Positions 1 through 6,257 of a stretch of DNA of 6,650 bases are shown here, in pieces (positions within the stretch are counted from its first letter, which is position 1; every line of letters begins with the position of its first letter). The DNA lies in contig JBLNCE010000119.1 of the NCBI GenBank assembly GCA_050260415.1, forward strand, positions 1-6,650, in the 5' to 3' direction. The notes beneath the pieces are model-generated. The model saw only the letters and a program-made list of their open reading frames with translations, was not told the DNA's origin and searched no databases. The position numbers and the translations under genes are program-made. The stretch comes from JBLNCE01 sp050260415 (GTDB lineage Bacteria; Bacillota; UBA4882; JAAYXC01).

Positions 1-422
1 CCTGGGATGCCACGTACGCCCACGACCCGGACAACTGGTGGGCGGTCAATCCGTCAACGTCCGGTCAGAAGAGCGGCTGCATCGTCGACGACGCGTCGCG
101 CTCCGCGTATCCTTACCCGCAATTCGATGACACCGCCGTCCAGTATTGCTGGGAGACGATGGGCGGCTGGATGCTGACCGCGCGCCTCCTCTATCACGCG
201 GGCTACACCGACATCTACAGCCGCTCCAACAATGGGCTGCTCCGCTGCGCTCAGTTCATGCACGACGTGGCCGGCGGCTACCCGCCGACGGCCCAAGGCA
301 TGGATGTCCCCATCATACAGGTCAACAAGGCCTATGGCGTCAATTTGGGCCCGTTGTTCCCCGATGGGAACGGCGGCCTGGGGCGCCAGTTCGCTTTCGC
401 CGATTGGCTGAGTCCCCGGTAA
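1..422 (+). CDS. C-terminal part of a probable carbohydrate-active (alpha/alpha-toroid-like) protein, 5' truncated
   Basis: This is the last 139 codons or so of a gene whose start lies outside the window. The reading frame is open from base 3 to the TAA at 420-422. The protein is rich in Trp, Tyr, Asn, Asp and Gly (NWWAVNPSTSG near the start, VQYCWETMGGWMLTARLLYH in the middle, FADWLSP at the end). A helical stretch with GGWMLTARLLYHAGYTDIY, followed by NNGLLRCAQFM, resembles the repeated helices of alpha/alpha-toroid lyases and hydrolases such as the alginate lyase and heparinase II/III folds. The NKAYGVNLGP segment before the C-terminus also fits that style. I recognise the style, not a defined family, so substrate and catalytic residues are unknown. 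There are no membrane segments in the visible part. Its place before a sugar-importer locus supports a role in polysaccharide breakdown. It could instead be a non-catalytic secreted protein. Confidence 0.7.
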   Translation, partial: WDATYAHDPDNWWAVNPSTSGQKSGCIVDDASRSAYPYPQFDDTAVQYCWETMGGWMLTARLLYHAGYTDIYSRSNNGLLRCAQFMHDVAGGYPPTAQGMDVPIIQVNKAYGVNLGPLFPDGNGGLGRQFAFADWLSPR

Positions 423-438
423 CCTGAGCCAAATACCA

Positions 439-467
439 GGGTGGAGGGCCGATACGGCCTTCCACCC
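439..467 (+). terminator. 12-bp hairpin after the first gene, without a U-tract
   Basis: GGGTGGAGGGCC (439-450) pairs with GGCCTTCCACCC (456-467) across the loop GATAC. Eleven pairs are Watson-Crick and one is G-T. It begins 17 bases after the stop codon, as a terminator or 3'-end stabilising stem would. What follows on the + strand is CGCC and then an A-run (479-486), not a T-run, so it is not a standard intrinsic terminator. A Rho-assisted end or an mRNA-protecting stem is equally possible. Confidence 0.45.
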
Positions 468-504
468 GCCTTCCAACCAAAAAAAAGGTTCTATTCCAGA
501 CCCT

Positions 505-515
505 AGGAGGTGATC
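505..515 (+). promoter_or_regulatory. Full-length Shine-Dalgarno site that decides the kinase start
   Basis: AGGAGGTGATC is complementary over 11 bases to the usual 16S rRNA 3' end (GATCACCTCCT). The only start-like codon in the kinase frame at a workable distance is CTG at 520-522, nine bases after AGGAGG. The TTG at 527 is in another frame and 16 bases from AGGAGG. The ATG at 616 is about 100 bases away and has no site of its own. The site is therefore the main evidence that the kinase begins at the CTG. Confidence 0.6.
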
Positions 516-519
516 GCGA

Positions 520-1806
520 CTGACGGTTGCTCAACCTGTTAGGGAACTCAAGCCAGGAAAGGCGGAGAACGAGAGGGATTACCAAGCCGCGCGGGCTAGA
601 CTGCAAACGCTTTCCATGGCCGAGAGGCGTTCGTATTTTCTTATTTGCCTTGCGGTTGGGATGGTTTGTTGGTTCACTTACATCCATACACCCTGGCCGG
701 CCGTCTGGCGGGCGCGCTGTTCGCCCGCACTCATTGGCTTCGCCGTATTGGTTTGGGTCGCCCTAGCGGCTACCTTTCTATACAATAGACCACGTATGGA
801 ATCCATTTTTCTCGCGCTTCAAGTACTCTTTGTGGTGATTTTCCTACCTCCTGTCGGCAATTCATTAGCGCCTTACCTGCTTCTTTCATGTTTAATCGTT
901 ATCCGGGGCTTGATTTCACTCCCCCCCAAGGACCTTGCGATCCTAACCGGTATCTTAAGCGTACTGAGCCTGACCGCCGCCGCCGTCCGAGAACCGGAGC
1001 TTCGCATGCCTGCAACTTTTCCATCAGCCGGCCTGATTATCTTAACGATCTGGATCGGATTAATCTACCGATGGTGCCTCGGAAAAAGAGTAGCGGATAT
1101 GGAAGCAATCAGGCGCGTGAACATAGTCGCGTCCGAACTCGTGAACGCCAATGTGGCGCTGCAGAACTATGTCGACCAGTCAAACGATCAAGCGGCGCGC
1201 CGGGAACGCCTTGCTCTATCCCGGGAATTGCATGATACAGTGGCGTATACCTTCACGACCATTGCCGCCTCGATCGAGCTGGCGGCGGAGTTGATCGATC
1301 GCGATCGCGAGGCCGCGTTGGCAGAGCTCCGCCATGCTCGGAAATTGACCATTGAAGGTTTGAGGGAAGTACGGGGTATTGTCCGGGCGAAGCGGGAGGA
1401 AGCGGAGCGGGGCTTTTGGGGCTTAGGAAGGTGGGGAGCGCTGGTGGATGTGTTCAAACAGGCCACCGGCGTCATCGTCACCCTGGATGTGATGGAAAGA
1501 TTCCCCGAATTAATTGATGAGCTGGATGATTTGGTCTACCACTTGATTCAGGAGGGTATGATCAACGCTTACAGACATGGACACGCCACGGTGATCTGGG
1601 TGAAGGTCTGGATCGAGCGCGCCCACCTTTGCGTGACCGTCTCCGACAACGGCTGCGGGACCGACCAGCTCGGTTCGGGCTTTGGCATCATGGGCATGCA
1701 GGAAAGAGTCCATGCCCTCGGTGGGCGTATCTCTTGGCGTACCGCTCCAGGCGCCGGTTTCGTTCTGGCCGTGGAGATCCCGCTGGAGGAAAAGGAGTCG
1801 ACTTGA
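520..1806 (+). CDS. Membrane sensor histidine kinase, NarL/DesK class (HisKA_3 + HATPase)
   Basis: The likely role is to autophosphorylate in response to an unknown signal and pass the phosphate to the regulator encoded next. Numbering is from the ATG at 616 (396 aa). Residues 7-154 form about six hydrophobic segments joined by short loops, so there is no extracytoplasmic sensor domain. Residues 155-198 form a charged helix, probably a coiled-coil linker. The HisKA_3 box is SRELHDTVAYTF, with phospho-acceptor His206. The ATPase domain shows an N-box with Asn317 in QEGMINAYRHG, a G1 box DNGCG (344-348) and a G2 box GFGIMG (355-360). The position after His206 that is usually Gln in the DxxxQ phosphatase motif is Tyr211. 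I place the start at CTG 520 (428 aa), because the frame stays open and protein-like from there and a perfect ribosome binding site precedes it. ATG 616 has none. The 3' end overlaps the regulator start by four bases. Confidence 0.9.
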   Translation: MTVAQPVRELKPGKAENERDYQAARARLQTLSMAERRSYFLICLAVGMVCWFTYIHTPWPAVWRARCSPALIGFAVLVWVALAATFLYNRPRMESIFLALQVLFVVIFLPPVGNSLAPYLLLSCLIVIRGLISLPPKDLAILTGILSVLSLTAAAVREPELRMPATFPSAGLIILTIWIGLIYRWCLGKRVADMEAIRRVNIVASELVNANVALQNYVDQSNDQAARRERLALSRELHDTVAYTFTTIAASIELAAELIDRDREAALAELRHARKLTIEGLREVRGIVRAKREEAERGFWGLGRWGALVDVFKQATGVIVTLDVMERFPELIDELDDLVYHLIQEGMINAYRHGHATVIWVKVWIERAHLCVTVSDNGCGTDQLGSGFGIMGMQERVHALGGRISWRTAPGAGFVLAVEIPLEEKEST

Positions 1807-2477
1807 AGACGATCAAGGTCATCCTCACCGACGATCACGAGCTGTTCCGGGAAGGGCTCAGGAAGCTGATCGAGGCCGTCTCGCCGGACATTGAGATCTG
1901 CGCCCTGGCCGCCGACGGAGAGGAAGCGATCCGACTGGCGGAACAGGAGCACCCGGATGTGGTGCTGATGGATCTCGCTATGCCGGGAATGGGCGGCGTG
2001 GAGGCGGTAAGGCGGCTCAAGCAGATCTATCCGAACCTGCCGGTCGCGGTTCTCACCACTTACGACGAGGAGGATCTGGTGGTGGCGGCCATTCAGGCCG
2101 GCGCCGCCGGTTATTTGCTCAAGGATATGTCAGGAAGGGATCTGGCCGAAGCGATCCGTAAGCTCAACTCGGGTAAACACCTCATAGATCCCGAGATAGC
2201 CGTCAGGATGATCCAGGAGATACCCGCACGGCATGAACCCGGACAACCTTTGATGCCCCGGCGGACACTGAAACAATCCGAGGATAATCTATCTCCGCGG
2301 GAGATGCAGATCTTGCGTATGCTGGCTGAAGGCAAGGGCAACAAGGAAGTGGCTGAGACCTTCGGTATCAGTGAAGGAACGGCCAAGAATTACACCAGCA
2401 GGATCTATGCCAAGCTCGGTGTCTCGGACCGGGCGCAGGCGGTGGCTTATGCGATCAGGTATGGCCTGGTGAAATAG
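1803..2477 (+). CDS. Response regulator, NarL/FixJ family (receiver + LuxR-type HTH)
   Basis: This is a 224-residue DNA-binding response regulator, the expected partner of the kinase just upstream. The receiver domain (about 4-120) has the acidic pair Asp10/Asp11, phospho-acceptor Asp57 in LMDLAMPGMGG, the switch Thr85 in VLTTYD, and the conserved Lys107 in GYLLKDM. A linker of about 40 residues leads to a LuxR-type helix-turn-helix (about 163-222) with LSPREMQIL, NKEVAETFGISEGTAKNY and the typical KLGVSDRAQAVAYA tail. All key residues are present. I chose TTG 1803 because AGGAG (1793-1797) lies five bases upstream and the receiver fold begins at once. The frame is open further upstream inside the kinase gene, but that extension is not receiver-like. 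The TTGA overlap with the kinase stop implies translational coupling. Likely targets are the transporter genes downstream, by position only. Confidence 0.95.
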   Translation: MKTIKVILTDDHELFREGLRKLIEAVSPDIEICALAADGEEAIRLAEQEHPDVVLMDLAMPGMGGVEAVRRLKQIYPNLPVAVLTTYDEEDLVVAAIQAGAAGYLLKDMSGRDLAEAIRKLNSGKHLIDPEIAVRMIQEIPARHEPGQPLMPRRTLKQSEDNLSPREMQILRMLAEGKGNKEVAETFGISEGTAKNYTSRIYAKLGVSDRAQAVAYAIRYGLVK

Positions 2478-2513
2478 GGAATTCGGGCAAGTGACAACAT
2501 AGCGTTCATCCAG

Positions 2514-2550
2514 AAAGATGACACCGGTTGGCAACCGGTGTCATCTTTTT
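2514..2550 (+). terminator. Strong intrinsic terminator after the two-component operon
   Basis: AAAGATGACACCGGTT (2514-2529) pairs perfectly with AACCGGTGTCATCTTT (2533-2548) across a three-base GGC loop, and the stem runs into TTTTT (2546-2550). The 16-bp perfect stem and T-run, 36 bases after the regulator stop, are a textbook Rho-independent terminator. The A-rich left foot could also give weak termination on the other strand. It separates the regulator operon from the transporter operon. Confidence 0.93.
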
Positions 2551-2578
2551 CGTCTTGAGATTGGGTGACCAGGGATGG

Positions 2579-2607
2579 CAGACAACGTACTGAACTGGAA
2601 TTATACT
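2579..2607 (+). promoter_or_regulatory. Candidate sigma70-type promoter for the transporter operon
   Basis: CAGACA (2579-2584, four of six bases matching TTGACA) and TATACT (2602-2607, five of six matching TATAAT) are separated by 17 bases. The site lies just after the intrinsic terminator and before the best ribosome binding site for permease 1. Transcription would begin near 2614 and give a leader of about 45 bases. The match is by eye and the -35 box is weak, which would suit an activated promoter. Confidence 0.4.
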
Positions 2608-2645
2608 GAGAATCAGCGAACGGGTGCGTTGTCACATTGGCAGAG

Positions 2646-2655
2646 AGAGGGTGAT
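2646..2655 (+). promoter_or_regulatory. Ribosome binding site for permease 1 (ATG 2659)
   Basis: AGAGGGTGAT matches eight of ten bases of the ideal AGGAGGTGAT and sits correctly for the ATG at 2659, or for the adjacent ATG at 2656. The alternative ATG at 2575 has only GGTGA (2564-2568) before it and would need a promoter inside the terminator hairpin. Confidence 0.55.
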
Positions 2656-2658
2656 ATG

Positions 2659-3624
2659 ATGGTGCGACCGGATGAGTTGAAGATCGTCAATTTCCCATCT
2701 ATCCCCCCGGGGGGGAGGTTTCTTCAAAAGCTGAAACAAATTCTCGTTCGGGATAAGTATCTATTGCTCATGTTCTTACCGGGCTTAGCCTGGTACACGG
2801 TTTTTAAATACGGTCCGATGTCCGGACTGCTCATGGCCTTTCAGGACTTCAGCCCATGGCAGGGCATTATGCACAGTCCGTTTGTCGGCCTAAGGAATTT
2901 CATCGACTTCGTGACCGGACCTTATTTTGGTCAATTATTAAGAAATACACTCCTCTTAAATCTGTACAACATAATCTTCGGCTTTCCCGCCCCAATTATC
3001 TTCGCATTACTATTGAGCGAAGTCCGGGACGGATTTTTTAAACGGCTGGTGCAATCCTTCAGCTATATGCCACATTTCATCTCAACCGTCGTCATCGTGG
3101 GCATCTTCGTCAATTTTCTCACGATGGATGGAACGGTCAATACCATATTGGCGTCGCTGGTGATCGAGCGCTTCAACTTCATGGGGAGTCCAGAATGGTT
3201 CCGGACCATTCTCACCACGTTGCGGATCTGGGCCAGCTTCGGTTGGAACGCGATCATCTACATCGCAGCCATTTACGCCATTGATCCTTCTCTCTATGAG
3301 GCGGCGATGATGGACGGCGCGGGGCGCCTGCAACGCATATGGCACGTAACCTTGCCAGGGATCATGCCCACCGTCATCACCCTGTTTCTCCTGAGGCTCG
3401 GCCATATCATCCAGATCGGTTTTGAGACGGTCTACTTGATGCAGAATCCGATGAACATGGCCACCGCCGATGTATTTGCCACCTTTGTCTACCGCCGTGG
3501 CATCATAGCCATGGATTGGAGTTATGCTGCAGCGGTGGGCTTTTTCGAGAGCATGGTCGGTTTGATCATGGTGGTGGTGGCCAACAGGATCGCCCGCCGC
3601 GTGAGTGAAACGAGCTTATGGTGA
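2659..3624 (+). CDS. ABC sugar transporter permease, LplB type (MetI-like fold)
   Basis: This is one of two membrane subunits of an oligosaccharide importer. With the ATG at 2659 it is 321 residues, close to the family norm. Near the N-terminus DKYLLLMFLPGLAWYTVFKYGPM is the typical first membrane segment of LplB-type permeases, and the protein ends in NRIARRVSETSLW, also typical. The cytoplasmic EAA loop that docks the ATPase is YEAAMMDGAGRLQRIWHVTLP (about residues 213-233). About six membrane segments are visible. The frame is open from an ATG at 2575 (349 aa), but those extra 28 residues look unconserved and overlap the candidate promoter. A run of six C and seven G at 2703-2715 lies inside the gene. 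The next permease begins 10 bases after the stop. The substrate cannot be read from the sequence. Confidence 0.93.
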   Translation: MVRPDELKIVNFPSIPPGGRFLQKLKQILVRDKYLLLMFLPGLAWYTVFKYGPMSGLLMAFQDFSPWQGIMHSPFVGLRNFIDFVTGPYFGQLLRNTLLLNLYNIIFGFPAPIIFALLLSEVRDGFFKRLVQSFSYMPHFISTVVIVGIFVNFLTMDGTVNTILASLVIERFNFMGSPEWFRTILTTLRIWASFGWNAIIYIAAIYAIDPSLYEAAMMDGAGRLQRIWHVTLPGIMPTVITLFLLRLGHIIQIGFETVYLMQNPMNMATADVFATFVYRRGIIAMDWSYAAAVGFFESMVGLIMVVVANRIARRVSETSLW

Positions 3625-3634
3625 GGGGATAAGA

Positions 3635-4525
3635 ATGGCTATACATAAAGAAACTCCGCGCTACATACGGGAAAAATTCGGGGATAGAATGCTCGGTGTG
3701 GTGATCTTGATCATCCTGGCCGGTGTCTTCGTAATTACAGCCTATCCGCTTCTCCACTTGATCGCGGTCTCGCTCAGCCTGCCCGGAGAGGTCCTGGAGA
3801 ACAGGGTGAGCTTTTATCCCCGCGGCTTTTATCTGAAAACCTACGAACTGGTATTTGGCAACAAACTCTTTCTCCGCTCCTATCTCAATACCATCATCTA
3901 TACCACCCTCGGCGTGCTGATTAACATGGTCATGACCATCATGACGGCCTATCCCCTTTCGCGCACCAGATTCGCGGGCAAATCGCTCTTTCTGCCATTG
4001 ATCGTCTTTACTATGCTTTTCTCGGGCGGGATCATACCTAACTATCTTCTCGTCATGCAGCTCGGGCTGATCGACAAGATGTGGGCCGTGATCCTGCCTC
4101 CGGCCATCAACACCTTCAATTTGATGATCCTGCGCACCGCCTTTCAAAGCATGCCGGTGGAACTGGAGGAGTCCGCCAAGATCGACGGAGCGAACGACCT
4201 CCAGATCATGCGACAAGTCTGCCTGCCGGTGAGCAAGACCATCCTCCTGACCATCGGACTCTTCTACGCCGTAGAGCACTGGAATAGGTTCATGATTCCT
4301 TTCCTCTACTTAAATACGAGAGAAAAGTTTCCGGTGCAGGTTGTCCTGCGTAGTCTGTTGATTTCGGGGGAGATGACCGAGTATCAATTGGCCGGGAAGA
4401 TACTTTCCCCGGTTTCGGTCAAGTACACGGCGATCGTGGTGACGATCCTGCCCATCCTTTGCATCTATCCTTTCATCCAGAGATATTTCACCAAGGGTGT
4501 GCTCCTCGGTTCGCTCAAGGGATAA
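3635..4525 (+). CDS. ABC sugar transporter permease, LplC type (MetI-like fold)
   Basis: This is the second membrane subunit (296 aa), which should pair with the LplB-type permease upstream. Membrane segments are visible at about 20-45, 85-108, 118-140, 150-168, 200-218 and 262-282. The EAA loop is ELEESAKIDGANDLQIMRQVCLP (about 176-198), with the invariant Gly185 and the closing Leu-Pro. The C-terminus, YPFIQRYFTKGVLLGSLKG, is a hallmark of the LplC/YtcP group. I chose ATG 3635 because GAGGGG (3623-3628) lies six bases upstream. A GTG at 3605 in the same frame would overlap the previous gene and adds nothing family-like. The gap of 10 bases to permease 1 implies one transcript. No ATPase gene adjoins the pair, as is common for this class, which usually shares a multitask MsmX/UgpC-like ATPase encoded elsewhere. 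Confidence 0.94.
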   Translation: MAIHKETPRYIREKFGDRMLGVVILIILAGVFVITAYPLLHLIAVSLSLPGEVLENRVSFYPRGFYLKTYELVFGNKLFLRSYLNTIIYTTLGVLINMVMTIMTAYPLSRTRFAGKSLFLPLIVFTMLFSGGIIPNYLLVMQLGLIDKMWAVILPPAINTFNLMILRTAFQSMPVELEESAKIDGANDLQIMRQVCLPVSKTILLTIGLFYAVEHWNRFMIPFLYLNTREKFPVQVVLRSLLISGEMTEYQLAGKILSPVSVKYTAIVVTILPILCIYPFIQRYFTKGVLLGSLKG

Positions 4526-4610
4526 TGGAGATACCGCGAGGGAGGTGAGTCCACCTTAGGCACGACCCCACAATCCTAGAAAGAACACTTCTTGGAGGAG
4601 GTTCGACATC

Positions 4611-6182
4611 GTGAGAAAACTGCGTTTTGTGCTGGTGGTCATCCTGGCGGTGTCCGTCGTCAGCGGTGCGCTCGCCAGGACGGTGACCAAGTCCGGGATC
4701 GTCCTCCCTCTCACCACCAAGCCGGTCACTCTGACCTGGATGTTGGGGGATCATCCCACCCGGGGTCCATTCGACGAGAATCTGTTCTGCTGGAAGGAGT
4801 TCGAGAAACGGACCGGTGTTCACATCGATTTCCAATGCGTGCCCGAGGCGAATTTCAACGAAAAATGGGCGGCGGTCGTTGCCTCGCGCAACCTGCCCGA
4901 TATGATCCGTGTCAATGCGGATCAATCCAAGCAATTCGGTCCCCAGGGCGCGTTTTTGCCCTTGGAAAAGCTCATCGACAGGAATACCAAGGTGCTCAAG
5001 AAACTGTTGACGCCGGAGATCCGCAAAGGATTGATCGCCGGCGACGGTCACATCTACGCCATACCTAAGTTGGACGAACTGCGGTTGACCACCGGTTGGC
5101 TGGTGAGGGGAGACTGGCTGAAAAAGCTGGGCCTGAAAGAGCCGGCGACCCTGGACGAGTATTACAACATGCTCGTGGCCTTCAGGGATAAGGACCCGGA
5201 CGGCAACGGCGTCAAGGACACCATCCCCCTGACGGTCTGGGGCAAGCTCACCCAGTTGGTCGACAGATTTGCCATGTGCTATGGCACCACGTATGAGAAG
5301 GAAACCACGCCGTGGCTGTTACTTCCCAAGGAGAAGAAAGCGGTCTATACCCCGACCTCCGACCAGATGAAGGAAACGCTGCAGTTCCTCAACAAACTGT
5401 ATAAGGAAGGCCTGCTTGACAAGGAGTTCGCCAGCAACATATCCACCACGGCGGGGCAGGCGAAGGTACTTACGAACAGGGCTGGCGCCACTTTATGCTG
5501 GATGACCACGATACGTGACTTCAACATGGGGGCCAAGGCGTCCGGCAAGATTCCGGACTTTCACGTCATCGGCATCGCGCCGCCCAAGGGTCCGCGCGGC
5601 GAATGCGGCGTACCGCAACGTTCAGCGGCCGATCCGGGACAGTGCGTGGCTTTCTCGAGCAAGCTGAGTCCCGCGGCAGCGGAAGTAGCCATCAAGTGGT
5701 TCGATTACCGTTACAGCCCGGAGGGAATACTGCTCAATAGCTATGGCGTGGAAGGCGTCACCTTTAACTACGTGGACGGCAAGCCGCGCCATACCGAGAC
5801 GATCCTCAACGACCCCAAGGGCCGCGCGATGACGGATGTGCTGTCCCTGGACTACGGCCTGCTCATGCCCAATAACCCCTATGTGTCGATAATTATCCCG
5901 GAACAGTATACCGCGGAAGTCAGGGAGGCCTGGAAAAAGTGCGAGGGCAAATATGTGCCCGTCCTCCCCAGCCTGCCTTATACCGTGGACGAAGCGAAAA
6001 AAGTCGGAACCGTGATGGCGACCATCGCCCCTAAACAGGAGGAATGGATGGTCCAGTTCATCAGCGGCCAGAAGAACTTCACTGAGTGGGATAACTTCAA
6101 GGCGGCCATGAAGCAAATGGGGATCGACGACGTAATGAAGTGCGTCAACGACGCCTACCTGCGTTATCTCAAGATGAAGTAA
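4611..6182 (+). CDS. Extracellular/periplasmic solute-binding protein, LipO-like, for the sugar importer
   Basis: This 523-residue binding protein should capture the oligosaccharide and deliver it to the two permeases. It starts at GTG 4611, seven bases after GGAGGAGG (4594-4601). Residues 1-22 are a Sec signal (MRKLR, a hydrophobic core, then SGALA) with probable cleavage after Ala22. There is no lipobox cysteine, unlike most Bacillota members. LTWMLGDHP opens the first lobe. EFEKRTGVHIDFQCVP and NLPDMIRVNADQ are typical of the family, as is GHIYAIPKLDE (146-156). DPDGNGVKD (195-203) is an EF-hand-like loop (Asp195, Asp197, Asn199, Asp203), which in the related alginate-binding AlgQ proteins holds calcium, as I recall. 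SPEGILLNSYGVEGVTF (369-385) is the usual C-lobe motif. The gap to permease 2 is 85 bases, so the gene may have its own expression control. The ligand is unknown. Confidence 0.94.
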   Translation: MRKLRFVLVVILAVSVVSGALARTVTKSGIVLPLTTKPVTLTWMLGDHPTRGPFDENLFCWKEFEKRTGVHIDFQCVPEANFNEKWAAVVASRNLPDMIRVNADQSKQFGPQGAFLPLEKLIDRNTKVLKKLLTPEIRKGLIAGDGHIYAIPKLDELRLTTGWLVRGDWLKKLGLKEPATLDEYYNMLVAFRDKDPDGNGVKDTIPLTVWGKLTQLVDRFAMCYGTTYEKETTPWLLLPKEKKAVYTPTSDQMKETLQFLNKLYKEGLLDKEFASNISTTAGQAKVLTNRAGATLCWMTTIRDFNMGAKASGKIPDFHVIGIAPPKGPRGECGVPQRSAADPGQCVAFSSKLSPAAAEVAIKWFDYRYSPEGILLNSYGVEGVTFNYVDGKPRHTETILNDPKGRAMTDVLSLDYGLLMPNNPYVSIIIPEQYTAEVREAWKKCEGKYVPVLPSLPYTVDEAKKVGTVMATIAPKQEEWMVQFISGQKNFTEWDNFKAAMKQMGIDDVMKCVNDAYLRYLKMK

Positions 6183-6206
6183 CCAACCGATGCCAAGCTG
6201 GCATGG

Positions 6207-6237
6207 CGGCGGCAGACCGCTCGGCGGTCCGCCGCCG
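6207..6237 (+). terminator. GC-rich hairpin after the binding-protein gene
   Basis: CGGCGGCAGACCGC (6207-6220) pairs with GCGGTCCGCCGCCG (6224-6237) around TCG, with 13 of 14 positions paired and one A-C mismatch. It is followed by TTTGATAATT, a short T-run. A smaller perfect hairpin, TGCCA-AGC-TGGCA (6191-6203), comes just before it. The position 24 bases after the stop fits an intrinsic terminator, or a stem that protects the abundant binding-protein message. The weak U-tract suggests partial read-through into the PHP gene. Confidence 0.6.
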
Positions 6238-6257
6238 TTTGATAATTACGGAGGGCA

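Noticed and set aside
54..476. 140-residue minus-strand frame over the first partial gene
   Set aside because: The + strand frame carries the Trp/Tyr/Gly-rich protein-like sequence and a hairpin after its stop. The minus frame runs through that hairpin.
468..519. Promoter for the two-component operon
   Set aside because: I looked for -35/-10 pairs before the kinase ribosome site and found no convincing pair. The A8 tract and TTCTATT are not enough.
527..766. 79-residue + strand frame starting at TTG after the strong ribosome site
   Set aside because: The TTG is 16 bases from AGGAGG, the translation is Arg/Pro/Ser-rich with no recognisable pattern, and it overlaps the kinase in another frame.
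1629..1802. Upstream extension of the response regulator frame
   Set aside because: It would overlap the kinase ATPase domain, and its translation is Arg/Gly-rich noise. The receiver domain begins right after TTG 1803, which has a ribosome site.
3566..4279. 237-residue minus-strand frame across permease 2
   Set aside because: It lies opposite a clear LplC-type permease. Its His/Asp/Gln/Gly-rich composition is what the antisense of a membrane-protein gene gives.
4515..5051. 178-residue minus-strand frame over the start of the binding-protein gene
   Set aside because: It is antisense to a well-supported gene with its own signal peptide and ribosome site. No motif or ribosome site supports it.
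5622..6116. 164-residue minus-strand frame over the end of the binding-protein gene
   Set aside because: It is a shadow of the binding-protein coding frame, with no family pattern in the translation.
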